From positions 120,168,754-120,232,753 of the forward strand of contig CP136061.1 of the NCBI GenBank assembly GCA_032622095.1: a stretch of DNA of 64,000 bases, written 5' to 3'. A program made the translations under genes and the position numbers. The notes beneath the pieces are model-generated. The model ran no database searches, had not been told where the DNA came from, and saw only the letters and a list, made by a program, of their open reading frames with translations. Positions 22,652-31,578 of this stretch are shown here, piece after piece (positions within the stretch are counted from its first letter, which is position 1; every line of letters starts with the position of its first letter). This stretch comes from Siphonodentalium dalli (taxonomy: Eukaryota; Mollusca; Scaphopoda; Gadilida; Siphonodentaliidae).

Positions 22652-23674
22652 ACTTTATAGAATCGAAAACGACTGCACCCATCGAGCTCAAATTTCGTAT
22701 ATAAGTGTAAAAACCCACGAACACCGTAGTTGTCGCGTTTTGGAGAAGCTCTGAGCACCCTTTATCCACTCCCAAATCACCGCAAAGGCACGACGTGGGT
22801 TAATCAAGTGATTATTTAATGAGCGTTTGTTTTTGACGCATCGCTATAAAGAGCGTCTGTTTACCATTCAATGTTATTAGCATCTGCAGAGAGATATACG
22901 GGAACATTGAGTGCTTTCCTATGCGGGGAGATTTTTTGGATGCCATAGTACTCTTACAACATCATTGTTATAGTATGTATGACACTTAGGTCAGGGCTTA
23001 GGGGGGGGTAGTTATAGGCATAATGCTTCTCATAAATCCCGGTTACAAACCAACACTCACAATTTCGTATTTACGCAAACGTATACGGGGCTTTCCTATT
23101 TTTAGAACGCAACACATGATACCAAACAAAATTACGTCGCGTTGGTGATGGCGTTCGCGACGGGATTAATTGACTGTCCGCTCTTTGCGAGGATGGGGTT
23201 CGCGACGGGATTAACTTTGCGGGGACTATTGACCATCTCGTAAGGGTGGACAACCTCTGTCAGGGGCTGCTCAATGGCCACGTGCAGGTTAAATAAAATC
23301 ATACCTCTTCTGGGTCTGGGCGTGTATAGACATGAGCGTGTTGTGTTCCTAAGAACGCGGAGCGTGTTGTGTTCCTAAGAACGCGGATCGGGTAAGTTTT
23401 TCCGCCCTAGGTGAGCTCAAACTTCGTATATAAGTGTAAAAACACACGCATTGTGTGAAACATTCTTATGTCTGTCGTTCCTAGGAACGGGGGAATTTTT
23501 CATCGGGTCAGTCTTAACCTTCAAACGGGTACCCACAAATTATATATTGTGACCCCGACATGACCTTGAAAATGATCAATTCAAGGTCAAATCGGGTCAT
23601 TGAAAAACACAAACAAAACATAAAACATTGTCATGATTCTGACCAAGCACGCCAGTGGCGGGCTAACCTGCTAG
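22605..23674 (+). mobile_element. Helitron-like non-autonomous element 3, head-to-tail with element 2
   Basis: It follows directly after CTAG of element 2. Its 5' end is a (TA)n run (22,605-22,640), then TG repeats. It ends with GCCAGTGGCGGGCTAACCTG-CTAG (23,671-23,674). The body repeats that of element 2, with an extra segment around 22,855-22,980. There is a tandem 26-27 bp duplication (GAGCGTGTTGTGTTCCTAAG, then AACGCGG) at about 23,334-23,388. No protein is encoded. Confidence 0.6.
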
Positions 23675-23823
23675 TACTATATATAGTATCACTGCACACG
23701 GAAGCCTATATCAGCGTCCCACATATGGGTCACATATCGCTGTTTTTTGTTCATCATTTCGAGGAATCACAATCACTAATCGACCGAATATTGTTGCTAT
23801 AAAATCATAATAGAAATTTTTAT

Positions 23824-24263
23824 TTAAAGCCCCACTTAATTTTCGAATGCCCAGATAATATTATTCCATATTATATTCCATTTGGAAGAGGAACCAAAAA
23901 ATATATATCCCACCAGAATACGAAGCAGCTGTGGCCTAGGACTGTCCACCATGTGATAGAGATTAATTCCAAGACCCCCCCCCCCTCTTCAACCCAGATT
24001 GCATCATAATTCAAACTATGCGATAGAGTTATTCCCATTCCATTGAGTATAATAGACTTTATAGTACAGTCCGGATCAAAATTAAATACAGGACACACCT
24101 TGGTACCTCGACAAAAACAACATGTTCCCAGTTCATTCGACAGTATCAGTTATAAATACATGTTTTGGAGCTTCCTCTTTTAAATGGTATATAACATCAT
24201 ATAAACATGGAATATGTTGTATATAATGTGATCTGGTTATTCGAAAATTAAGTGGGCCTTTAA
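23824..24263. mobile_element. TTAA-bounded element with ~35-bp terminal inverted repeats
   Basis: The left end TTAA-AGCCCCACTTAATTTTCG and the right end (reverse complement) AGGCCCACTTAATTTTCG-type sequence are inverted repeats that extend into CCAGAT and an ATTAT block. The ~432-bp interior has no transposase; its open frames are short. A solo end of the same family lies at 1911. Confidence 0.7.
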
Positions 24264-24436
24264 CCAGTTGGGTATTTACCTGTTGGAAGAGTCATCTGGT
24301 GATGTCCGTTTCGACTGACGGCAAAGTGACTCGTGCACGTTTCAAGCATGTTTAATGGTATACGAATGCGACATTATCCACAAAACAGACGTTGTGTGAG
24401 CCGAGCATTTGTGTATATACAGCACGTAAATAGTGA

Positions 24437-24581
24437 GCGATAAGCAAAACACTAAAAAACGTGGTGATTTTAGGAGAGTGACTCACGGGGCTATACCGGT
24501 ATGTTGTAAACAACTTGGTGGCATTTCTAACAAAAGTTCATATTACGGGGTCTCCCCGGTGTTGAATGTTTTGCTTATCGC
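24437..24581. repeat. Inverted repeat, GCGATAAGCAAAAC ends
   Basis: GCGATAAGCAAAAC at 24,437 and its exact complement GTTTTGCTTATCGC at 24,568-24,581 flank ~117 bp. Possibly a small MITE; no target duplication was assigned. Confidence 0.55.
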
Positions 24582-25054
24582 AAACTCTTTACGTAATGTG
24601 TGTTTACATAACATCGTTTGTTTACATAACACAGGTTACTATAACATGAGAATGACATACAATTTACGCGATATTTATTATTGGTATAAGAAGTTTGTCT
24701 AAAAAATATATATAATATCCTTTCTGTTGGTTTTAACGGGTGTGACTATTTTAACAGCAATACCCACCGCCAACGCTAACCGTTATTGCGGGATGTATCG
24801 GAAACACATTCAAATAGAAAATACCGGCATATATCGGATTCAGTTACAAATACGTGAAAATCGCCGACGAAACTTGGGTGGGGTGGTGATAACAACATAT
24901 GACACGGGCTTATGTGGGACGTTGATAGGCTTTCGTTTGCACCGATAGGCCGCGATCCGATTGGACAGTGTGTTTTTACATTTAACTTTTGAAGATGGTC
25001 TATCTCTTCCCTGCAAGGTTCATATAGATTCCAGGATATGCAGTATAGTAGAAA
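24582..25054. other. Intergenic DNA with a block resembling 20.87-20.93 kb
   Basis: CTTTCTGTTGGTTTTAACGG then ATACCCACCGCCAACGCTAA (about 24,720-24,780) resembles CTTTCTGTTTGTGGCGG... ATACCCATCGCCAAGGCCAA at about 20,872-20,928. This looks like an old shared repeat, with nothing coding recognised. Confidence 0.35.
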
Positions 25055-25113
25055 CAAGAAAACCATAGTCAGAATTGGTAACGCCACCAAGATCGTATTA
25101 TTAGCCATAAATA
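25055..25113 (-). other. Dispersed signal-peptide-like cassette, copy 3
   Basis: On the minus strand from 25,108 the frame opens with MANNTILVALPILTMVFLF, one residue different from the copy at 2827, then diverges completely. The minus-strand frame stays open to 24,776 (110 aa), crossing unrelated repeat-like DNA, so the tail is unlikely to be native. Confidence 0.3.
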
Positions 25114-25148
25114 TAAATTATAATATAATTATAATATCAAATATTATT

Positions 25149-25182
25149 CATTAGTTAGCGCTAATATAGGCGCTAACTAATG
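25149..25182. repeat. Perfect 13-bp stem hairpin
   Basis: CATTAGTTAGCGC and its exact complement GCGCTAACTAATG enclose an 8-nt loop. The role is unknown; it may be a relic of a foldback element. Confidence 0.7.
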
Positions 25183-25403
25183 ACTTGTTAAATAACATCT
25201 AATAAATATTCATCTTATTCACAACTTTAAGGAGTCCTTCTGGCACACGAGAATATTTATCGCCGTTTGATTTGCACCAAGTGAACTCGGCGCATATATA
25301 ATTGATAGAACAGACCTCTATTATGATGATCGTGTCGTTATTTGTTTAAGATACGTATCAATTGACATATACGCACCCGTTCCCTCATTAAAATATATAT
25401 ATC

Positions 25404-25490
25404 GCCCATTTTAGGGGACCTCCGCGAATTCGGGGACTTCCGCAAAGTGACCTCCACAAATCGGGACCTACTGCAAATCGTCGCACCCAA
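25404..25490. repeat. Short degenerate GGGACCT-CCGCAAA repeats
   Basis: Several imperfect repeats of GGGGACCTCCGCGAATTC-like words follow each other. No function is visible. Confidence 0.4.
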
Positions 25491-25712
25491 TGCAATTTGT
25501 AAACAAATACGATTGACATGCGTTTTAACGAGGTGAGCTTTAATTAAACGAAAGAAGCATTCTACATAAACTATTTGTCATGGACTCAGCCAGTGTGAAA
25601 GTGGAAAATCCTATTGAAAATGAAAGTAGCCTACAATTTTGGGATTTCCGCGGCAGATTGCAGTGAATCTATACTATTGGAAGTGAATGTACAATTCCTG
25701 GAATTCTATCAG

Positions 25713-25791
25713 ATATCGCGACTCTGCTCGTTTTCGCGATCATAGGTTATATAGGGCCTATATGACCACGAAAACGAGTCGAGTCGCGATA
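25713..25791. repeat. ~80-bp palindrome
   Basis: ATATCGCGACTC...CTCGTTTTCG on the left and CGAAAACGAGTCGAGTCGCG on the right are reverse complements around GGTTATATAGGGCC. Confidence 0.7.
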
Positions 25792-25839
25792 CATCCATCG
25801 GTACAAACACATTGTGTATACGATACAATTTTGACTTGA

Positions 25840-26240
25840 TGACCAGAAAATAAAAGATGGCGGTTAATCCAAGTCTCCAACAGAACAGACATGCGCGCTC
25901 CAATTAAAATTACCCATAATTCACTTCACTACACCAGGGGTTCCCAATGGGTTATACATTATTTTCAGGCTATCAGATTATTTATATTTTCAAGAACATA
26001 TTATTACACCGGTGACTTTAAGTTTACAATTTCAGCCTGTCCTGACTCTATCGGTATGTTTGAGTTATATTTTCAAGAACATATTATTTACGGTGGCGTT
26101 AACTTTACAATTTCAGCATTTACGTGATTCTATCGGTACGATTGAGCAAGGTACAAAAACCTATTCTGCCACAATGTATTCGCTCACAGCTCCATAGATT
26201 ATCAAAAACTGAAAAACAACTTACACCACCTTGAGGCGTA
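25840..26240. repeat. Dispersed 'CAGGGGTTCCCAATGGG' repeat, copy 1
   Basis: CAGGGGTTCCCAATGGGTTA (25,935) and blocks such as AGTTTACAATTTCAGCCTGT, GTGGCGTTAACTTTACAATT and CGTGATTCTATCGGTACGAT recur twice in tandem at 59,633-60,080. Flanking sequence on both sides (CCAGAAAATAAA... and GGCGTAATGA) is also shared, so the repeat is at least ~350 bp. The family is unknown; CAGGGGTTCCCAA resembles hAT ends but no partner end was found. Confidence 0.6.
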
Positions 26241-26388
26241 ATGATTCTAGGACACCTGTCTGCAAAAGCTTCTATATATCAGTTAATATCAATTTTATAT
26301 GATATTCATGGGACAATTTTAAGGAGAAATATGAGCGAAAACATTCAGAGCGTATACTATATAAGAGCATATCAAGAGAGGGTATTCT

Positions 26389-26591
26389 TTAAGCGAGATC
26401 ACTGTCGCTACCATATTGGATCCGTTCAGCCCCCATGTGGCACTTTCAGTGCTACAGGTCAAAAGTTCTGGAGTAGCATTCCATATATATATGGAATGGA
26501 ATGCTACTCCAGAATTTTTGACCTGTGGCACTGAATGCGTGGAACGGGGCTGGTGGATCCAATATGGTAGCGACTCAGTTATCTCGCTTAA
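26389..26591. mobile_element. TTAA-flanked foldback MITE at the left edge of the 5-kb array
   Basis: TTAA (26,389-26,392) precedes GCGAGATCACTGTCGCTACC and the mirrored arm ends at ATCTCGC-TTAA (26,588-26,591). The ~195-bp element is almost entirely palindromic, folding around CCATATATATATGG. The arms share CATATTGGATCC, TGGCACT and TCTGGAGTAGCATTCCAT. The first unit of the tandem array begins six bases beyond its right TTAA. Frames on both strands here are translations of the palindrome. Confidence 0.75.
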
Positions 26592-27559
26592 CTTGTTATA
26601 TAGCACCCTTATAATCGAGAAAAAAAATGCAGATCAGCTCAGAGATTTACCCCAAATTACGGTCGAAATAAACAACTTGTTATGCCTTTATAGACAAATA
26701 ATATACTCATCTTTAGTTGTATACTTTTATTCACAAAATAGTTATTTGTAGTCATGGAATGGAGATATGTACAAATTATGTTGTTGCAATTGTGCCCCAT
26801 CCCCTCCCAGATGTTGGAAAATGAATGTCCACAGAACTGATTGTCAGTTTAGACCAACTTTTTGACCAAAAGTATAGAAAACAGTGATAACCATCGGTCT
26901 AAAGCAGAAAATTCCCGTTAATCATTATTGGTTGGGAAATCAATTAGTCAGAACAATTTCAACCTGTGTGTGATGTACATCCCGTTGAATGGTTCCATCA
27001 ATAGTCATTTATTCTATGATGGCTCGCCGATAGTAATTTTATTTTCGTGGCCATGCGACGAAATACGATGCTATTGATATGGTCAATTATTTCTCGAGCA
27101 TTATTAATTTAACGCGATGTGTCATCGTGTGTTATTTAACCAAAGGGTGCCAGGTAATTGCGACATGGAAGACGGGAACTAATTGGATTGCAGGGCAGTT
27201 TCCGTTAATGACGCACCTGAGCCTGTGACCGGAGGTTAGTGCAATTACTGGAACCGTGCGCTCAGGTATCGCTAGCTTATTGCAGACTCAACTTTACTAA
27301 TATCATCACAATGTGATCATTAAGGATGACTGTGACAAAATTAATGGCACGATGTAAGCCACCTGTCCAGAAATGTTACACGCAACGTACCGTTTTCATT
27401 CTGCCGACATAGAAGTGTCTTGGTGAAAATATGGAAAATGTATACACCCACACATAAAATTATTATCCTTGTGTCTTCAAACAACCAGCGTACCTACAGG
27501 TTCCCAAAATAGTGTATAGATGAGACCGCACAAATACATGTAGGTCACAAGCCTTGAAA

Positions 27560-27740
27560 TAGTGCGTGTCATTTGCAGAATGAGGTCCCCCAAATTCACC
27601 CTATGGGAATCTCATTCTGCTGAGATGTAAGCAGAATGAGGTCCCCAGAGGGTGAATTTGGTGATGCTAGCCCGCTATGCGGGGTAGCATCACTAAATTC
27701 TCCCTCTGGGGACCTCATTCTGCAAATGACAGACACACTA
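27560..27740. mobile_element. TA-flanked foldback MITE, GCAGAATGAGGTCCCC family (unit element A)
   Basis: The ends are TA-GTGYGTGTCATTTGC and GCAAATGACAGACACAC-TA. Inside are a short and a long GCAGAATGAGGTCCCC palindrome; the long one folds around GCTAGCCCGCTATGCGGGGT. Equivalent positions in the other copies are 32,541-32,721, 37,527-37,707, 42,515-42,695, 47,503-47,683 and 52,491-52,671. TA duplication suggests a Tc1/mariner-like mobiliser, but that is an inference. Confidence 0.75.
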
Positions 27741-28324
27741 TTTCACAATGAGAGGGAATAACATCTTTTTTCCAAACCACACTTTCGATCCCAGTGTGCA
27801 CAGTGCATGAATATACCAAAGATCATTCACGTCCAATCTAAGATATACATATATGTATCATGTATGAGATGCAGGGATGGTGATATTTTACTCTCAAAGG
27901 GCCATAACTTGAGAAGAAATGAATGGACAAAACCTGTTATATGTGTATATTATCCCCTTCATGCTGACTCATGAGCATGTAAAGGATGGGCAGTGACTGA
28001 GATACAGAGATAAAAAGTTGGTACATGCATTTTTAAATGCACTCGCAGTGGGTAAATGTGCAAATAATATAAAAGTCTCATAATTGGAAAAATATTAATA
28101 GCAAAAATAAGAACTAAGTCAATGTATTTTTAAATTTACTTGTTGACGATAGCTGTTTTATGGACTTTTATGTCATTTCAATTAGAACCCATTTCAAACG
28201 CCTTGGGTCCCTTTAATACAGAACACATTATGATGGAATGATAATTTAATACTCCATAAAACTAAATATCACAAGGGTTTCAACAAAAATATAAATCTTA
28301 AGTACTGACAGACAATAGCCAGGT

Positions 28325-29010
28325 TCAGCCACGCATACATGTAACTTGTAATGTGTGTTACTATGGTGTTGCTATATATATGCACTTCGCGGAATAAATA
28401 ATGTGATTTTATGGTGCTAAAGCTACATGTTTTGAGATATCGGCCCAAAGTGTAGCAGAATATGTAAACAATAATTTGGTGGTGGATATAATCTGTCTAC
28501 ATTGCAACTGCCGATTTGCTTACCGGTAATTGGCTTCAATAAAAATATAATCTTCTTGAGCAGACACAATTCTATTCAGCTACTACCTGGATATAGCATT
28601 GGCCGCTCACTTTCATTCGTATATAAGCTAGGAAAAGGAAAAGATGCACAAAAAAACAAAAAAACAAACTGCTGTGATAAAAATGCAATTAGGTGTTCCA
28701 ACGCTGACATGAGATAATGAGATCATCGTAGTCTTCCATAGCGATAAAATCCTGAATTGATCCAGCCATACTGAATAGCAGTAGAAACTGAGAATAACAC
28801 ATGCCTGTCTACCATAGTTGAGTTAACTTCTCATTGGTTATCTGAAGATCGGATTATTCCTCCTTGTTAAAAGTTTCGTAATGCTACACATTTGACACAA
28901 AACTTCTCACCGGTTTGACCATGTACGTGAAGGTGGAATGGTCACATGAATCAGGTGACTTTCATTGGCAATGGCAACACACATTACAAGTTACATGTAT
29001 TTGTGGCTGA
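28325..29010. repeat. Inverted pair of 35-bp arms within the unit
   Basis: TCAGCCACGCATACATGTAA at 28,325 continues to 28,359, and its near-exact complement lies at 28,976-29,010 (TTACATGTATTTGTGGCTGA). The arms are ~615 bp apart and conserved in all units. They may be ends of an unrecognised element. Confidence 0.6.
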
Positions 29011-29097
29011 AAAGGGATATTAACTCTAATAGTCTTCATAGCGCTCATGAATGTCAAAACATATTGCAACAAGTCACTTCCTGGAGCACTTTTCACT

Positions 29098-29157
29098 CTA
29101 ACTTTTGCTCGGGAGATTTGCATGGAAATCCCTATTCAGAATTGGACACTTGACATC
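29098..29157. repeat. Relic of the 9.0-kb foldback family inside the unit
   Basis: TCTAACTTTTGCTC, GGGAGATTTGCATGGAAATC and ACACTTGAC match, in reverse complement, 8983-9043. The relic repeats in every unit. Confidence 0.6.
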
Positions 29158-29393
29158 CCACATAAATCATAAAGTCGAATTTTCTTTCTACTGGTACATG
29201 TATATAGTACCAATTTTGTTTTATTTGAGATCTTCAAAGTGGGCCTGACCTTTTAAGTGGAAGAAGTATTATCTGGATTAAGTTGTATTCAAATATTAGT
29301 ATTGGATGAGGCCACAGTGCCAGTTGAAATGAAAATTTATGTGGGTACAATGAGATGGTACCAGCCTACCGGTTTCATGTTCAGGGACCAAGC

Positions 29394-30035
29394 GTGTCTG
29401 TCATTTGCAGAATGAGGTCCCCAGATGTTGAATTTAGTGACACTATCCCGCATAGCAGGCTAGCATCACTAAATTCACCCTCTGGGGACCTCATTCTGCT
29501 TAGGCCTCATCTTATTGGGGAAAGTTTCTTTATTATCAAATTTCTATAAAAACTTCTTCACATAGATTCTATTTCTTTTTTAGTTTAGTTTCTCTATATC
29601 ACCAAATAGGCGGATGACACATTGCATAATCGAGGTTCCCAATGGGTGTACATTACAATATTCACCATGTGGGAACTTCAATCTGAGTCTATGTCTCCCA
29701 TAGCAGATGAAGCCATGCAGAATGAGGTCCCCATAGGGTGAATTTTGTGATACTAGCCCGCTATGCAGGATAGCTTCACTAAATTCACCCTCTGGGGACC
29801 TCATTCTGCTTAGGCCTCATCTTCTCGTGGAAATTTCTTTATTATCAAATTTCTATAAAAACTTCTTCACATTGATTCTATTTCTTTCAATCTGAGTCTA
29901 TGTCTCCCATAGCAGATCAAGCCATGCAGAATGAGGTCCCCAGAGGGTGAATTTTGTGATACTAGCCCGCTATGCAGGATAGCTTCACTAAATTCACACT
30001 CCGGGGACCTCATTCTGCAAATGACAGGCACACTA
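29394..30035. mobile_element. Composite GCAGAATGAGGTCCCC element (unit element B)
   Basis: It has the same outer ends as element A (GTGTCTGTCATTTGCAGAAT and CTGCAAATGACAGGCACAC). Between them are three consecutive GAGGTCCCC palindromes separated by a duplicated spacer (GAAATTTCTTTATTATCAAA and CAATCTGAGTCTATGTCTCC occur twice). It looks like a MITE expanded by internal tandem duplication. Other copies: 34,381-35,022, 39,367-40,008, 44,355-44,996, 49,343-49,984 and 54,721-55,363. The recurrent 64-aa and 74-aa frames here are palindrome translations. Confidence 0.7.
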
Positions 30036-30245
30036 AACTCAGGCTTGGCAGTGACCAGGCTACCAGTTTCAAATTGCTAGAAGTTGCTTATCCCTATTTA
30101 CTCAATGCATAGAAGTTGTCTTTTATAAGGCAGAATTGAGTACGAATGCTGAATTTCAATGAACATGTTGCACTTCAAACCTTAGCCTTCTACAGAATTA
30201 GCAATAACATGTCTAAAATCCAGAAAGTGACATCTTTTTCAAGTG

Positions 30246-30458
30246 TACAGTAATGCCCTAATTAATTGACTCCATAACCACAGCAGAATTATGGGTAACT
30301 TTTCAGGATTTAGTCGGAAATATGGTTGCCATTCATCGGAAAGCTCTCCCCGAGAGCTTTCCGATGAATGGCAACAAGCCATATTTCCGACTAAATCCTG
30401 AAAAGTTACCCATAATTCTGCTGTGGTTATGGAGTTGATTAATTAGGTCATTACTGTA
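30246..30458. mobile_element. TA-flanked near-perfect palindrome, CAGTAATG family (unit element C)
   Basis: It begins TA-CAGTAATGCCC and ends AGGTCATTACTG-TA. The two ~105-bp arms are almost perfect reverse complements meeting at CTCTCCCCGAGAG. Other copies: 35,233-35,444 (tip lacks two bases), 40,219-40,431, 45,207-45,419, 50,195-50,407 and 55,574-55,786. It is the same family as 5336, 57,612-58,099 and 62,444. As a single strand it could form a ~100-bp hairpin. Confidence 0.85.
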
Positions 30459-30679
30459 TATAAATGAAGGAACACTCATTCTTGAAATCTTTCTGCTACC
30501 TGGCCTTCTTCAGTGATGACTTTATATCAATGTCTACATGGTCTCACCATGTAGATATTCATATTAAATCATTAGCAACTGAGGCCATGTGGCCCAAAAA
30601 TAAATTAGCCTTTTAAGTTTTGATATATTAGAAGGCTAATTAAAAAAATCCACTTTTTAATATGAAGAGTTTCTTATGT

Positions 30680-30834
30680 TTAACTCTTTTGATGCCAAAC
30701 CTTCATTATTGTGAATTACCCAGTCGTCGCTAATTTGGGGCCAAACAAGCATAATTGCAAGCAATTTCAGGATATTCCAATATCGTGGCACTGAGACATC
30801 CTGTTGTGGTGCCAGGTGGCATCAAAATAGTTAA
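30680..30834. mobile_element. TTAA-flanked small element (unit element D)
   Basis: TTAA-CTCTTTTGATGCCAAACC on the left and GGTGGCATCAAAATAG-TTAA on the right bound ~147 bp. A piggyBac-type TTAA target with short terminal inverted repeats fits. It is present in every unit (copy 2 at 35,666-35,820). Confidence 0.6.
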
Positions 30835-31578
30835 GAAGGCACATACTTGAATAGCAGAGAGAAGTCACTTCAACCTGGCTAAAATAAAAAGGGCTTAATG
30901 ACATTGTTTAAGGGGAAAGCAATCTGCCTGGCTGGTTCCTGTACAGGCCCACTCAGAAACCTAAAATATTCAGACTAGACATGCAATGATGTTGCAGGAT
31001 TTGATGATTGTGCCCGACATTCTAGCTCAAAGATACCATATAGCGACAGTATACCAACTATTGCCTACCGCAATGACGTGCAGACTGTTGTAGCAATTTG
31101 AGGCTGTTGCTGGTTATCCTTTATTAGATTAAGGTCTAATGGATGTGGTGAAATTAGGTGACAAAGAAAAAAATCTGAATAGCCAGATATGGTAAGTGGC
31201 CATACCAGTGATGTTTACCCAGCTAGATTGACACCAGTTGATCACGAAAATGCAAGAAAAATCATAGGTCATGTGTTTACTTTTAAAAATAAATCCCCAA
31301 GTGTACGACGGGGCTATCACACAGCCAAATTTGATCTGGAAAAATCCCGAACTACAGCAGCTAGTTAAATAAATTTCCCGCTCACAAAAATCCATTCCCC
31401 CATTCATTCACCAGTTTAAATTATTTAGATATTATGTACAAATCAAATAAACGCGATGTCATCCTTTAACAACGTGTCGCATGTATCAGGTGAAGGTCAT
31501 TCTTCAGTTACCTTCACCTTTAGGGTTCCACGGTGTACTCGCTCCCCTACTCTAGAACACATTTAGCTCCCTGATTCC

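Larger units (their letters stand above)
26597..31578. repeat. Array unit copy 1 (left edge, 4982 bp)
   Basis: This is a complete unit, 6 bp shorter than the core because it has TTGCTATATATATGC where others have TTGCTATAGATACATGTATGC (near 28,370). It shares several variants with copy 6 that copies 2-5 lack: CAGAGATTTACC, GGTCGAAAT, GGTTCCATC, TTCACCCTATGG, TGTACGTGAAGG and GAGGTCCCCAGAGG at about 29,934. Confidence 0.9.

Noticed and set aside
28502-28717. 71-aa frame repeated in copies 1-5 of the array
   Set aside because: Its conservation follows from the near-identity of the whole unit. It is frameshifted by an 8-bp deletion in copy 6 and has no motif.
29580-29804. 74-aa and 64-aa frames recurring in each unit
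   Set aside because: They are readings of the GAGGTCCCC palindromes in element B. Similar peptides appear from both strands.
27560-30035. Repeated palindromes as a CRISPR array
   Set aside because: Spacing is irregular, spacers are themselves repeated, and the context is a eukaryotic genome with TA-flanked transposon ends.
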